Positions 1 to 9,397 of a DNA stretch of 64,000 bases are shown here, in pieces. The DNA is from Ornithinibacillus massiliensis (GTDB lineage: Bacteria > Bacillota > Bacilli > Bacillales > Amphibacillaceae), in contig NZ_JAGXBY010000002.1 in the NCBI RefSeq assembly GCF_018310345.1, forward strand, positions 62,001-126,000. Direction: 5' to 3'. Position numbers and translations under genes: made by a program. The notes beneath the pieces were generated by a model. That model was given only the letters and a program-made list of their open reading frames with translations. It was not told the DNA's origin and did not search any database. How positions within the stretch are numbered: position 1 is the stretch's first letter; every line of letters begins with the position of its first letter.

Positions 1-928
1 CTGGAATTTTGCCAATAAAATCTGGAATGCATCACGTTTCTCTCTAATGAATTTAGAAGGTTTTACGTATGAAGATATTGATTTAACTGGTGAGCTATCT
101 TTAGCAGATAAATGGATTCTAACAAGATTAAATGAAACCATCGAACAAGTAACACGTAACACTGATAAGTATGAGTTTGGTGAAGCAGGAAGACATCTTC
201 ATAACTTTATTTGGGATGAATTGTGTGATTGGTATATTGAGATGGCTAAGCTTCCATTATATGGGGAAGATGACCAGGCGAAGAAGACGACACAGTCTGT
301 ATTAGCCTATGTGCTAGATCAGACTATGCGTCTACTACACCCATTCATGCCATTCATTACCGAAGAAATATGGCAGAAGCTACCACATCAAGGGGAATCA
401 ATTACGATTGCTGAATGGCCTAAGGTTCAGGAAGACTTCCATGATGAAAAGGCATCAGAAGAAATGAAGCGTCTTGTGTCGATTATTAAGGCTGTACGTA
501 ATATCCGTGCCGAAGTCGATACACCAATGTCGAAGCAAATTAGCCTGTTAATTCAAGCGAAGGATGAGGCAATCGTCAAAGAACTTGAACATAATCGTGG
601 CTATCTAGAACGATTCTGTAACCCTAGCGAGCTTGTTATTGCATCTAAAGTCGATGCTCCTGAAAAAGCAATGACAGCAGTTATTACTGGCGCTGAAATC
701 TTCTTACCATTAGAAGGGCTAATTGATTTCGATAAAGAGATTGCCCGATTAGAGAAAGAACTAGAAAAGTGGAATAAAGAAGTGGAACGAGTTCAGAAGA
801 AGCTTTCCAATCAAGGCTTTGTCGCTAAGGCACCAGCTGCGGTAGTGGAAGAAGAGAAGAAAAAGGAACAGGATTATTTAGAGAAACAGACAGCAGTACA
901 AGCACGATTAGCTGAACTAAAATCATAA
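1..928 (+). CDS. valS: Valyl-tRNA synthetase, C-terminal part (5' end outside window)
   Basis: Class Ia synthetase that charges tRNA-Val in the cytoplasm. The reading frame is open from base 2, so the gene begins before the window and the internal ATG at 47 is not the start. About 308 residues are visible. They begin in the end of the catalytic core ([13 protein letters not shown]), continue through the anticodon-binding domain (KWILTRLN, then PFITEEIWQ), and end in the charged coiled-coil tRNA-binding arm typical of ValRS ([15 protein letters not shown], then [16 protein letters not shown]). The neighbour folC follows valS in B. subtilis, which supports the assignment. A strong hairpin terminator follows the stop codon. 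The family is certain; the upstream part cannot be judged. Confidence 0.97.
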   Translation, partial: WNFANKIWNASRFSLMNLEGFTYEDIDLTGELSLADKWILTRLNETIEQVTRNTDKYEFGEAGRHLHNFIWDELCDWYIEMAKLPLYGEDDQAKKTTQSVLAYVLDQTMRLLHPFMPFITEEIWQKLPHQGESITIAEWPKVQEDFHDEKASEEMKRLVSIIKAVRNIRAEVDTPMSKQISLLIQAKDEAIVKELEHNRGYLERFCNPSELVIASKVDAPEKAMTAVITGAEIFLPLEGLIDFDKEIARLEKELEKWNKEVERVQKKLSNQGFVAKAPAAVVEEEKKKEQDYLEKQTAVQARLAELKS

Positions 929-939
929 TAAACATCAAG

Positions 940-975
940 CAGGGTTCTTAGAAAAATCTAAGAACCCTGTTTTAA
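940..975. terminator. Terminator shared by valS and the convergent ATP-grasp gene
   Basis: A perfect 13-bp stem (940-952 with 957-969, core cagggttcttaga) with a 4-base loop is followed by TTTTAATTG on the plus strand. It ends valS transcription. The minus-strand ATP-grasp gene stops at 958, so the hairpin overlaps its 3' end and could stop transcription in both directions, although no good T-run is visible on the minus side. Confidence 0.85.
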
Positions 976-1821
976 TTGTTGTTTTATATAAATAATATAT
1001 TTTTCTAGTATATTCATGTTACTAACCGTACTAAGGGTCCTTGAGCCGACAACATCTTCTATTTCATTAAATAGTAGCTCTCCACTCCGACCTATTAAGA
1101 AATCAATTCCGACCATACCGAAATCAAAATGATCGATAATTTTCATGATAAGCGCTTTTTCTACTTCGTTTAATTGGTATAAGCTTGCCGAACCACCTAA
1201 TGTAAAGTTAGCTCGAAAATCTGTATTGCTTTCCCTTAAAACAGCCCCTACAATTTCCTTATCGACAACAAAGACTCTTAGATCCTTTCCAAGTTGTACA
1301 TCAGTTGATTGGATCACGTAATCGATAGGTTTACACATGGTTAAAAATACGTCCCACTCTTCTTTTTCTTGGATAAAATACACTTGTCTGCCACCTCTAC
1401 CAGCCGCCTCTTTTATCACAAATGGCAGAGGGAAAGGGATTTCATTAGTAACATTTTTACCATTTAGAAAGACTGTATCTACCATCGGGATACCAAGACG
1501 GGAAACTTCTAAATAGGTTTTTGCTTTATGATTACTGATTTCCGAAACGTAGGAGGAGTTAAATACGTGTACATTTAACTGTTCTAACTGCTTATTAAGC
1601 AGCGGTTCAACGGTTCGAACCACTGCGAATTCAGGAATTTCAGTTTTACGGCCATCTAATAAAAGGCCATACTCATTTTGCAATATTCCTATTTGGAGTT
1701 TTTCCCTTAAGATTAATCGTAATGTCAATTCTTGCTTATCTGCTTCATCGATAAACCATTCGATGTACGCTTTGTTCGCTACAGCATCTTCTTCACTATA
1801 TAGTAACCAGCCATTAGCCAC
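958..1821 (-). CDS. RimK/LysX-like ATP-grasp ligase, second of a pair
   Basis: Protein of 287 residues in the ATP-grasp superfamily, whose members use ATP to form an acyl-phosphate and join it to an amine or thiol. Visible motifs are a nucleotide-binding lysine in PFVIKEAAGRGGRQVYF (about 133-149), GKDLRVFVVDKEIVGAV, TDFRANFTLGG, and a C-terminal metal site NEIEDVVGSR. Most relatives have E-x-N there; here the asparagine position is Glu, so metal binding or activity may differ. It overlaps the upstream paralogue by 8 bases and shares the motif order with it, so the two look like an old tandem duplication that is translationally coupled. I know of no such pair at the B. subtilis valS-folC locus. 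The substrate is unknown; a RimK-type glutamate ligase is only one possibility. Confidence 0.8.
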   Translation of the reverse strand: MANGWLLYSEEDAVANKAYIEWFIDEADKQELTLRLILREKLQIGILQNEYGLLLDGRKTEIPEFAVVRTVEPLLNKQLEQLNVHVFNSSYVSEISNHKAKTYLEVSRLGIPMVDTVFLNGKNVTNEIPFPLPFVIKEAAGRGGRQVYFIQEKEEWDVFLTMCKPIDYVIQSTDVQLGKDLRVFVVDKEIVGAVLRESNTDFRANFTLGGSASLYQLNEVEKALIMKIIDHFDFGMVGIDFLIGRSGELLFNEIEDVVGSRTLSTVSNMNILEKYIIYIKQQLKQGS

Positions 1822-2713
1822 GTGAATCCCTCAACTTCTTTAGTATATGCTCTACTATTTCGTTTGCCGCATTAATCCCTGTACAATCATAGAGGTTCCG
1901 AATGTGTGCGTTAGAATTTATTTCACAAATGATATAATCATCATTCTCCCCAAATAATAAATCAACACCACTAAAGTCTGCTCCAATTGCTTTTGATGCG
2001 GAGATGGCAATTTCCTTGGCCTTCTCGGATGGTTCATAAGCTTCCATGATGCCACCACTAGTAATGTTGGCTCGAAAATCTTCGGCAGAAAATCGCTTCA
2101 TCGCAGCAACTACTCTATCTCCAACCACTTGTAGTCTTAGGTCCCTACCTTTACTAGACTGTATAAACTCTTGAAACATAAAGGCTTTTCCATAAAGTTC
2201 ATTCACCTTTTCTTCCAGCTCGTCCTTTGTATGGATAAGATAAACCTGTTCACCAAATGAGCCAAAAGCTTCCTTCACAATCATAGGTAGACCTAATTGA
2301 TTGATAACATGGTCTAGGTTCGGAAGGTATTTTTCCTCGCGATTTGTATAAACTTTCGGTGCAATGATGGTCCTTGGTATTGGCAGGTTATGATTAGCTA
2401 ATACTTGGTAAGTGGCGATCTTATCATCACTTGTTTCAATTACCTCTGAGCGATTAAACACAGGTATACCAATTAATTCTAGTTGCCTTGCTAAATAGAT
2501 ATCCTTATCCGTAAAAATAACAAAATCGGGTACTTCATATTCTGTTAGAAGCTCCAGTCTATTAGTACTTAATGATGATAATAAATTATTATTTTGCATG
2601 ATATATGTTTTCGTGTTTTGCTCCTTAGCTGCTTCGTGTAGCATCTGGGCAAAGTCTAAAAATTTATTTCCAGGTAAATTACCATTATAAATAATCCAAC
2701 CAATTTTATTCAA
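1814..2713 (-). CDS. RimK/LysX-like ATP-grasp ligase, first of a pair
   Basis: Protein of 299 residues, ATP-grasp fold. The N-terminal third (MNKIGWIIYNG onward) is the pre-ATP-grasp domain. Then come PMIVKEAFGSFGEQVYLI (ATP-binding lysine and glycine-rich loop), GRDLRLQVVGDRVVAAM, EDFRANITSGG and the canonical metal ligands in ICEINSNAH. Unlike its partner it keeps the E-x-N pair, so it is the more likely active ligase. It is the first gene of a two-gene minus-strand operon and is divergent from folC with only 62 bases between the start codons, so control elements are shared in 2714-2775. The acceptor is unknown. No small peptide gene that could be a substrate is visible nearby. Confidence 0.82.
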   Translation of the reverse strand: MNKIGWIIYNGNLPGNKFLDFAQMLHEAAKEQNTKTYIMQNNNLLSSLSTNRLELLTEYEVPDFVIFTDKDIYLARQLELIGIPVFNRSEVIETSDDKIATYQVLANHNLPIPRTIIAPKVYTNREEKYLPNLDHVINQLGLPMIVKEAFGSFGEQVYLIHTKDELEEKVNELYGKAFMFQEFIQSSKGRDLRLQVVGDRVVAAMKRFSAEDFRANITSGGIMEAYEPSEKAKEIAISASKAIGADFSGVDLLFGENDDYIICEINSNAHIRNLYDCTGINAANEIVEHILKKLRDSRG

Positions 2714-2735
2714 TGTTCGATTTCCTTTCTTCCTA

Positions 2736-2744
2736 TGCTATACT
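2736..2744 (+). promoter_or_regulatory. Extended -10 promoter candidate for folC
   Basis: TGCTATACT matches an extended -10 element (TGnTATAAT-like) 32 bases before the folC start. No good -35 box is visible 17 bases upstream, which fits the extended -10 class. This is inference from sequence only. Confidence 0.4.
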
Positions 2745-2775
2745 TATTTCTAATTGATAGATAAGTGGTGATTGT

Positions 2776-4053
2776 ATGTTTCATAGTATTGACCAAATAG
2801 AAGTATTTTTTGCTGAACGTAGAACCCTAGGTATAAAACCGGGTCTTGATCGAATGATGGCGTTATTAGAATCCCAACATAATCCCCAGCAAAAAATAAA
2901 AGCTATCCATATTGCTGGTACAAATGGGAAAGGTTCAACTTTAACCTATTTAAAAGCAGCATTAATAGAAAATAATTATCGTGTCGGAATTTTTACTTCA
3001 CCTAGCTTGACAGGGCTAACAGGTCATATATTCATTAATGATCTACCCATCCCGGATGACCGGTTTATAACGCTGTTTAACCAGTTACTGCCATCCATAG
3101 AAGAATTAGATTTAGTAGAAATGCACGCCACGGAATTTGAGATTATCACTACTATTGCCTATATGTACTTTAGTGAAACGGTTGATATTGCAATTATCGA
3201 GGCTGGTATGGGGGGAAGGGAAGATTCCACCAATTGTATCCAACCTATGCTGTCTATTATAACAAATATTGCGATGGACCATGCTACCTTTTTAGGAGAT
3301 ACTCTGGAGGAAATTGCCTTTCATAAAGCAGGCATTATAAAAGGTCATACACCTGTCGTTATAGGGGCGATAGAGGAGAGTTGTATGCCGATATTTGAAA
3401 AAGAAGCAAGAAAGAAATATGCCAATATGTATAAATTAAATCGAGACTTCTTTTACAAAAGGACATTTATAGACGAAAATCGGCAGTTTTTTGAATGGTG
3501 TTATCAAGGAACAAAGCTAGAAATGGAAATACAAATGAAAGGGAAACACCAAATTATAAATGCGGCAACAGCTCTCATGGCATTAGTTATTATTGAAAAA
3601 TGTGGAGTAGACTTAAATTGGGACAACGTATATCAAGGCATCAAAACAGCCCATTTACCAGGTCGGTTCGAAAAAATACTCGATAATCCTATTGTGATTC
3701 TAGATGGGGCACATAATCCAAAGGGTATGGAGGCATTTCTTCATACGGTGAATGATCTATACCGAACGAAGCGGAAGAAACTTATATTTGCTGGATTTAA
3801 AGATAAGGAATTAAAGAAAATGCTTCATCTGGCTTTGCCGCATTTTGATACCATTATGGTAACTTCCTTTGACCATCCTCGTGCGGAACCTGCTGATAAT
3901 CTATGGGAGATGGTACCAGTAGAAAAAGTACGCCAAATAAAATGGCAAGAAGAATGGAAAGAGATAGAAGAACGTGATGAGATGTATTTCTTTGCGGGTT
4001 CCTTACATTTCATTGGACTGGTAAGAGCCTATGTGAAAAAGCAAACCTTGTAA
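2776..4053 (+). CDS. folC: Folylpolyglutamate synthase / dihydrofolate synthase
   Basis: Mur-ligase family enzyme that adds glutamate to dihydropteroate and folates using ATP, which retains folates in the cell. The 425-residue length is normal. The P-loop GTNGKGS is at residues 48-54. IIEAGMGGREDSTN is the Mur-ligase metal and ATP region, MDHATFLGDTLEEIA and HKAGIIK follow, and the C-terminal domain starts near LDGAHNPKG (about residue 310). The position directly after valS (with the ATP-grasp pair between) matches the Bacillus valS-folC order. The start ATG follows a weak Shine-Dalgarno (ggtgattgt). Confidence 0.95.
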   Translation: MFHSIDQIEVFFAERRTLGIKPGLDRMMALLESQHNPQQKIKAIHIAGTNGKGSTLTYLKAALIENNYRVGIFTSPSLTGLTGHIFINDLPIPDDRFITLFNQLLPSIEELDLVEMHATEFEIITTIAYMYFSETVDIAIIEAGMGGREDSTNCIQPMLSIITNIAMDHATFLGDTLEEIAFHKAGIIKGHTPVVIGAIEESCMPIFEKEARKKYANMYKLNRDFFYKRTFIDENRQFFEWCYQGTKLEMEIQMKGKHQIINAATALMALVIIEKCGVDLNWDNVYQGIKTAHLPGRFEKILDNPIVILDGAHNPKGMEAFLHTVNDLYRTKRKKLIFAGFKDKELKKMLHLALPHFDTIMVTSFDHPRAEPADNLWEMVPVEKVRQIKWQEEWKEIEERDEMYFFAGSLHFIGLVRAYVKKQTL

Positions 4054-4170
4054 AGTTATTCCGGTTTATGTTGAAATAAACTGTTCCTTGTGTGACAAGA
4101 TTCTCCTTACTTTTTAGTTTGCATATGCTAGAGTTGAAACAACGAATCTAGCAAAGTGGGGGAGCAGCAA

Positions 4171-5079
4171 ATGTCAGCTAAAAAACAAGTAGTAGTAAGA
4201 TTAGATGGTAAGGGGAAAAGGGAAAATACTAATAAGTCAGGACATATCCATGTCAATAAGAAAAACGTAAGTGAAGAGATAGCTGCTACTGAAGAATCTA
4301 GTCATAATCAAATTCATACCTTTGCTAGGAACTATGATACATCAACCATATCCAGTTCTACGGCGAAGAAACAAACGACTTTTCATATGTTTAAGCCAAT
4401 TATTATCGCAATTATTTCTGCCTTAACAATAGGTTCTATTATGGGCTTTGTTTTGTTAAAGATTATCGTTAATTTTGATAATAATTTGAATGGTACTCCT
4501 GCTGTTGCTATGCCTATAGAAGGAGAAGAGAAAGGTAAGGATGATAATCAAGGTAATGCTTCTAAGGTTGACACGTCACATTATATGTTAGATTCCATGT
4601 CTGCCTTCGTTTTACAAGGTGGTGTTTTTTCATCTATTGCGAATGCGGAAGCAGAATCTGGGAAGTTTGTAGAGCAAGGATATGCCCCTGTCATTTGGGA
4701 AAAGGACAATCAATTTTATCTTCTGGTAACGATGAGACGCTCGAAAGAAGATTTACAAAGTGATATTAATTCCTTAAAAGAAAAAGGAATAGAAGTATAT
4801 GCAAAGGATTGGCAGACTAGTGAAAAAGAGGTAGCCTTAACGAAAGAAGAATATGACTGGGTCGTCTCTTTCCAGGAACAATGGAATCTTTCCTTGGAGA
4901 ATGGTAGCTTGGACGAGGAGACATGGAATGCATTAATCGAACAGGCCCCAAAAGGATCTACTGAACTAAATAGCTTTGTTACACAAATGGAGGAACTGTT
5001 AACCTCAAAAGAAAATACGGAAATAGTTCTACTGAACCTCTGGAATTCTTTAGATAGTGTAGTATCAACGGGGCAATAG
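4171..5079 (+). CDS. spoIIB: Stage II sporulation protein B, SPOR-domain septum protein
   Basis: Sporulation protein that acts at the asymmetric septum and helps septal peptidoglycan thinning and engulfment. Layout: a basic, Ser/Thr-rich cytoplasmic N-terminus (MSAKKQVVVRLDGKGK), one membrane segment at about 75-97 (PIIIAIISALTIGSIMG), a low-complexity linker, and an extracytoplasmic SPOR-like domain at about 145-215 (FVLQGGVFSS, YAPVIWEKDNQFYLLVTM, GIEVYAKDW). SPOR domains bind denuded glycan strands. The longest frame begins at a GTG at 4156, but gggggag there is the ribosome binding site, so ATG 4171 is chosen (302 residues). Its place before radC-mreB matches B. subtilis. comC and maf, found near it in B. 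subtilis, are not in the gaps here. Confidence 0.85.
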   Translation: MSAKKQVVVRLDGKGKRENTNKSGHIHVNKKNVSEEIAATEESSHNQIHTFARNYDTSTISSSTAKKQTTFHMFKPIIIAIISALTIGSIMGFVLLKIIVNFDNNLNGTPAVAMPIEGEEKGKDDNQGNASKVDTSHYMLDSMSAFVLQGGVFSSIANAEAESGKFVEQGYAPVIWEKDNQFYLLVTMRRSKEDLQSDINSLKEKGIEVYAKDWQTSEKEVALTKEEYDWVVSFQEQWNLSLENGSLDEETWNALIEQAPKGSTELNSFVTQMEELLTSKENTEIVLLNLWNSLDSVVSTGQ

Positions 5080-5119
5080 TAGAAGGATAAAAATGCTAAA
5101 ATAAGCTGATGACAAACGA

Positions 5120-5158
5120 AGCAGGGTGGAAAATGTTTTTTCCGCTCTGCTTTTTATT
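5120..5158 (+). terminator. Rho-independent terminator after spoIIB
   Basis: A 14-bp stem (5120-5133 with 5138-5151, with G-U pairs) is followed by TTTTTATTATTTT. It separates spoIIB from radC. Confidence 0.85.
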
Positions 5159-5256
5159 ATTTTATGGATTAACATAAGTGAAAAATTTCTCTCTTGTCTA
5201 TTTGTAAGAGGTAGAATCTTAAGCTATTCTATTGCTAGACGAAAGGAGGAAATAGT

Positions 5257-5946
5257 TTGAAAGCTTCATCAATCATGATAAAGGATGTTCCTAAAGGGGA
5301 TCGACCAAGGGAAAGACTATTAGCATTAGGAGCAAGTCACCTCTCCAATCAAGAATTAATAGCCATTTTATTAGGAAGCGGGACTAAAGAAGAGTCTGTT
5401 ATGACCCTTGCTAATCGGTTACTCATGCATTTTGAAGGATTAAAGCTATTAAAAGATGCTACTATCGAGGAATTAACAGCAATTAAGGGGATTGGTAGTG
5501 CGAAAGGTGTTTTAATTTTATCCGCACTGGAGCTAGGTAAGCGACTAAGTCAATATAAACCAAATGAACGTTATGTCATACGTTCTCCAGAGGATGGTGC
5601 CGATTACATTATGGAAGAGATGCGACACCTTAATCAAGAGCATTTTGTTACCATCTTCTTGGATACAAAAAATCAAATTATTCATCGTCAGACCATCTTC
5701 ATCGGGTCCTTAAATGCCTCTATAGTTCATCCTCGTGAGGTGTTTCGCGAGGCTGTGAAACGGTCTGCAGCTTCGATTATTGTAGCCCATAATCACCCCT
5801 CTGGAGATCCAACTCCATCACAAGAAGATATCCATGTAACGAAACGATTAGTAGAATCAGGAAAAATGATTGGGATTGAATTACTAGACCATTTAATTAT
5901 AGGTGATCATAAATTTGTCTCGTTAAAGGAAAAAGGATACGTATAA
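5257..5946 (+). CDS. radC: RadC family JAB-domain protein
   Basis: Protein of 229 residues with an N-terminal helix-hairpin-helix part (LTAIKGIGSAKG, about 70-81) and a C-terminal JAB/MPN metalloprotease-like domain carrying the zinc motif VAHNHPSGDPTPSQED (about 176-191). The old DNA-repair name is not well supported and the biochemical function in Bacillota is uncertain. The start is a TTG at 5257 behind a strong site, aaaggagga. It lies between spoIIB and mreB as in B. subtilis, where the neighbour maf is present; maf is absent here. Confidence 0.93.
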   Translation: MKASSIMIKDVPKGDRPRERLLALGASHLSNQELIAILLGSGTKEESVMTLANRLLMHFEGLKLLKDATIEELTAIKGIGSAKGVLILSALELGKRLSQYKPNERYVIRSPEDGADYIMEEMRHLNQEHFVTIFLDTKNQIIHRQTIFIGSLNASIVHPREVFREAVKRSAASIIVAHNHPSGDPTPSQEDIHVTKRLVESGKMIGIELLDHLIIGDHKFVSLKEKGYV

Positions 5947-5997
5947 GTACTATCAATTTTTATAGTTTTTTCGTATAATTAAATAGATAAAGTATGA

Positions 5998-6036
5998 GCG
6001 CCATTTTCATATTTAGTTGAAAGTGGCGCTTCTTGA
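5998..6036 (+). terminator. Hairpin after radC, probable terminator
   Basis: A 12-bp stem (5998-6009 with 6018-6029, gcgccattttca with one G-U pair) lies between radC and mreB. The tail is TTCTTG, a poor T-run, so it may terminate weakly or only protect the 3' end. Confidence 0.55.
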
Positions 6037-6182
6037 GATTGGAAAGAGTTGGACGCAGTTACATATTTCCATACTATCATTATGGCATATTTGATTATAT
6101 TATACGGTCCACCACATAAAATATAAGAGAACTGTCAGGCATAGAAAGAAAAACTTACATGATACTGGAGAGGAAGATTTTA

Positions 6183-7226
6183 TTGGGTATCTTTGGATTT
6201 TCTCAAGATTTAGGGATTGATTTAGGTACTGCAAATACATTGGTATTTGTTAAAGGAAAAGGTGTAATCTTACGAGAACCATCTGTGGTTGCTAAGAATG
6301 TGGATACAGGTGAAATAGAGGCAGTAGGTAATGCTGCTAAGAATATGTTAGGCAGAAATCCTGGTAGTATTTCCGTTATTAGACCAATGAAGGATGGAGT
6401 TATAGCAGATTATGATACTACCGCTGCTATGATGCAATACTATATAAAACGAGCAATGAGAAGTCGTTCTTCATTCGCTAAGAAGCCAAATGTAATGATC
6501 TGTGTACCTTCTGGTATTACAATGGTGGAAGAGCGAGCAGTTATTGACGCTACGAAACAGGCTGGTGCCAAAGAAGCCTTTCCGATTGCAGAGCCGTTTG
6601 CAGCTGCAATTGGCGCAGGACTACCTGTATGGGAGCCAACAGGTAGCATGATAGTTGATATAGGCGGTGGCACAACGGAGGTTGCTGTGATATCACTTGG
6701 AGGGATTGTATCCTCGGAATCTATTCGCAATGCTGGTGACAATATGGATACCTCTATTGTGAATCATATTCGGAAGACGTATAGTTTAATGATTGGTGAA
6801 AGAACAGCAGAGCAAATCAAGCTAGACCTTGGTTCAGCAAATGATGAAACGATAGCGGATGAGGAAATGGATATCCGTGGTAGAGATTTACTTACTGGAT
6901 TACCGAAAACGATAACTATTACTGGTAGTGAAGTCTCGGAGGCCCTTCAGGATACAGTAGATGCTATTGTTGATGCAGTGAAAATCACGTTGGAAAAAAC
7001 GCCTCCTGAACTAGCAGCCGATATTATGGATCGTGGAATCGTGTTATCTGGTGGAGGAGCATTATTGCGTAACCTTGATAAAAAAATTAGTGATGAGACT
7101 AAGATGCCAGTGTTTGTCGCTGATAACCCTTTGGATAGTGTTGTTATCGGCACTGGAAAATCGTTGGAATATATTCAGCATTTTAAAGGACAACCAAATG
7201 TATCTTCTCGTCCTACAGTAGAATAA
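6183..7226 (+). CDS. mreB: Rod-shape-determining actin homologue MreB
   Basis: Bacterial actin that forms membrane-bound filaments and positions the elongation peptidoglycan machinery. Actin phosphate and nucleotide motifs are clear: [19 protein letters not shown] near the N-terminus, [35 protein letters not shown], and [14 protein letters not shown] near the C-terminus. An ATG at 6159 would extend the protein by 8 residues (MILERKIL), but ggagagg at 6166-6172 is a better ribosome binding site for TTG 6183, giving 347 residues and an N-terminus close to known MreB. First gene of the mreBCD-minCD cluster; the following genes are closely spaced. Confidence 0.96.
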   Translation: MGIFGFSQDLGIDLGTANTLVFVKGKGVILREPSVVAKNVDTGEIEAVGNAAKNMLGRNPGSISVIRPMKDGVIADYDTTAAMMQYYIKRAMRSRSSFAKKPNVMICVPSGITMVEERAVIDATKQAGAKEAFPIAEPFAAAIGAGLPVWEPTGSMIVDIGGGTTEVAVISLGGIVSSESIRNAGDNMDTSIVNHIRKTYSLMIGERTAEQIKLDLGSANDETIADEEMDIRGRDLLTGLPKTITITGSEVSEALQDTVDAIVDAVKITLEKTPPELAADIMDRGIVLSGGGALLRNLDKKISDETKMPVFVADNPLDSVVIGTGKSLEYIQHFKGQPNVSSRPTVE

Positions 7227-7238
7227 GTAGGTGTTTTC

Positions 7239-8117
7239 ATGTCATTTTTTCGTAAAAAAAGATTATTTATTATTCTTATTGGGATCATTGTCCTAGTTGC
7301 CTTAGTTGGGTTCTCAATAAGGGATAGGGTAAATTTAACTACAGCAGAACAATTTGTAAGTGATGTTATTGGTGTTGCTCAGAATGTCATATCAACACCT
7401 GTAAAATACGTAGCAGGTATCTTTGAAAATATAGATGATATTCGAAATACGTATGAGGAGAATCAAATCTTAAGAGAAAGATTAGCACAATACAAAGGGC
7501 TAATCTATGAAGTACAAGAGATTAAAGATGAAAATGAAGAACTGAGAGCGTTGCTCGATAAAGAAGATTCCATACGTTCCTATAACCCTATTCATGCAAC
7601 AGTAACAGCGAGGTCCCCTGAAAGATGGATTGAGCAGCTAACGATCAATAAAGGGAAATCAGATGGTGTAAAAGTGAATATGGCTGTTATTACTGCAGAG
7701 GGCATGATTGGAAAGGTACAAAGTGTTGCACCAGCAACTTCAACGGTCCAATTGCTAACCGGTTTTGATGAATTTAACCGAATATCTGCAACGGTATCAA
7801 GAGAAGGTGGAAAGGGTATTTTTGGTCTAATTGAGTCCTATGATAAGGAAACAAATTCACTGTTATTTAAAATCATTGAGGATTCTGACCAGGACATTGA
7901 AGAAGGCGAATTAGTTGTATCTTCTGGTATGGGTGGCGTATTCCCTGCTGGACTACCAATCGGCACCGTGAAAGAGGTTGTTCCAGATCAATATGGGTTA
8001 ACGCGAACTGCATTAGTAGAGCCTGCAGCGAATATGTATGAAATTAATCATGTGGTAGTAGTGGAACGGTTATTAGGTCAAGATGATGAGGATGAAGCAG
8101 AGGGGGAGGAGGAATGA
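7239..8117 (+). CDS. mreC: Rod-shape-determining protein MreC
   Basis: Bitopic membrane protein that links MreB and MreD to penicillin-binding proteins. The 292-residue protein has a short basic N-terminus (MSFFRKKRLF), one membrane helix at about 8-28, a coiled coil at about 70-105 (ENQILRERLAQYKG, EVQEIKDENEELRALL), and the beta-barrel MreC domain (TINKGKSDGVKVNMAVIT, GMIGKVQSV, VVSSGMGGVFPAGLPIG). The C-terminus is an acidic tail (DDEDEAEGEEE). It starts 12 bases after mreB and overlaps mreD by 4 bases. Confidence 0.95.
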   Translation: MSFFRKKRLFIILIGIIVLVALVGFSIRDRVNLTTAEQFVSDVIGVAQNVISTPVKYVAGIFENIDDIRNTYEENQILRERLAQYKGLIYEVQEIKDENEELRALLDKEDSIRSYNPIHATVTARSPERWIEQLTINKGKSDGVKVNMAVITAEGMIGKVQSVAPATSTVQLLTGFDEFNRISATVSREGGKGIFGLIESYDKETNSLLFKIIEDSDQDIEEGELVVSSGMGGVFPAGLPIGTVKEVVPDQYGLTRTALVEPAANMYEINHVVVVERLLGQDDEDEAEGEEE

Positions 8118-8635
8118 GACGTATATTCCTACCCCTTATTCTACTGTTAATCCTCGTCTTAGAAGGTGTGGCATTAGATATTTTGCCGAGTAGTCTCCTT
8201 GACGGTGACATCATGATTACACCACATTGGATTTTAATGTTCTTAGTGTTAATTGCCACCTTTTATGACCGCGGGGATTCTTACTATTCTATTATGTATG
8301 CTTTAATTTTTGGGCTTTTATTTGATATTGCCTATACTGGCATATTGGGTGTATATATGTTCACCTATGGTGTTACTATGTACATCATTCTTGAACTACG
8401 AAATATGTTGCATAGTAATATTTATTCAACGTTATTGTTTGGTATAATAAGTATAACAATTGCAGAGTTGATGATAAATCTTATCTATTATGTTATCGGA
8501 ATCATGAGTGCAGAATGGTTGGATTACATCATGTTACGATTATTACCATCTATTTTGGCGAATTCTATTTTCCTACTCATTATTTATCCATTATTTGCAA
8601 AACGACTTGTAAAATGGAAAACGGATAAAACATGA
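8114..8635 (+). CDS. mreD: Rod-shape-determining membrane protein MreD
   Basis: Small polytopic membrane protein (173 residues, about five to six helices) of the elongasome. It is recognised by its hydrophobic pattern, the N-terminal RRIFLPLILLLILVLEG, the FGLLFDIAYTGILGVYMF segment typical of MreD, and its place between mreC and minC. The start ATG overlaps the mreC stop (ATGA arrangement), so translation is probably coupled. Confidence 0.93.
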   Translation: MRRIFLPLILLLILVLEGVALDILPSSLLDGDIMITPHWILMFLVLIATFYDRGDSYYSIMYALIFGLLFDIAYTGILGVYMFTYGVTMYIILELRNMLHSNIYSTLLFGIISITIAELMINLIYYVIGIMSAEWLDYIMLRLLPSILANSIFLLIIYPLFAKRLVKWKTDKT

Positions 8636-8704
8636 TAGATTAGATAGTTGTTATTCCATTATACCTACACGTAAAGATTTGAAAGCACTAATGAGGTGAA
8701 AGCG

Positions 8705-9397
8705 TTGCAAGACATGAAACCAAAACAGTATGTTACGATAAAAGGCACGAGAGACGGGCTTACACTATTTATTGATGATCGTTGTTCATTTGAAGAAGCG
8801 TGTAGGGAATTACAAGAAAAATTATCTGTTAATCATTCCAAAAAGGATGAACAGGTTGTACCCGTAACAATTAACCTTGGAAATCGTTACTTATATGATG
8901 ATCAAAGGGAACAACTAGAAAACATTATTACCGAAAAGAAACAATTTACTGTTCAAACCATAGAATCGAATGTCATTCTTAGGGATGAAGCACTTGCCAT
9001 GCTCGAGGATACAGAAATTAAGGTTTACAATCGAATTGTTCGGTCTGGACAAGTTCTCGAAGTAAGCGGTGATGTACTATTAATAGGGGATGTAAATCCT
9101 GGTGGGAAAGTTGTTTCTACAGGAAATATATATATTATGGGTAGTCTGCATGGGATTGCTCATGCAGGTGTAAATGGTGACCATAATGCCATTATAACTG
9201 CTTCTTATATGAATCCAAGTCAACTCCGTATAGCTGATTACATAAGTCGTGCACCAGATTACCAATCAGACGGTGTATATATGGAATGTGGTCTCATCGA
9301 TACAGAAAAAGACAAAATAATCATTGATAGATTGCAAGTTTTAACACATAAACGCAAACGTTTAAGTGGATTCGAAAGGAGAATAATCAATGGGTGA
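8705..9397 (+). CDS. minC: Septum-site-determining protein MinC
   Basis: FtsZ polymerisation inhibitor that, recruited by MinD, blocks septation near the poles. The N-terminal domain begins KQYVTIKGTRDGLTLFID; the C-terminal beta-helix has the repeated glycine pattern SGDVLLIGDVNPGGKV and GNIYIMGSLHGIAHAG that binds MinD. A GTG at 8696 opens the longest frame but lies within gaggtg, the ribosome binding site; TTG 8705 is therefore preferred (230 residues). It overlaps minD by 8 bases. Confidence 0.95.
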   Translation: MQDMKPKQYVTIKGTRDGLTLFIDDRCSFEEACRELQEKLSVNHSKKDEQVVPVTINLGNRYLYDDQREQLENIITEKKQFTVQTIESNVILRDEALAMLEDTEIKVYNRIVRSGQVLEVSGDVLLIGDVNPGGKVVSTGNIYIMGSLHGIAHAGVNGDHNAIITASYMNPSQLRIADYISRAPDYQSDGVYMECGLIDTEKDKIIIDRLQVLTHKRKRLSGFERRIING

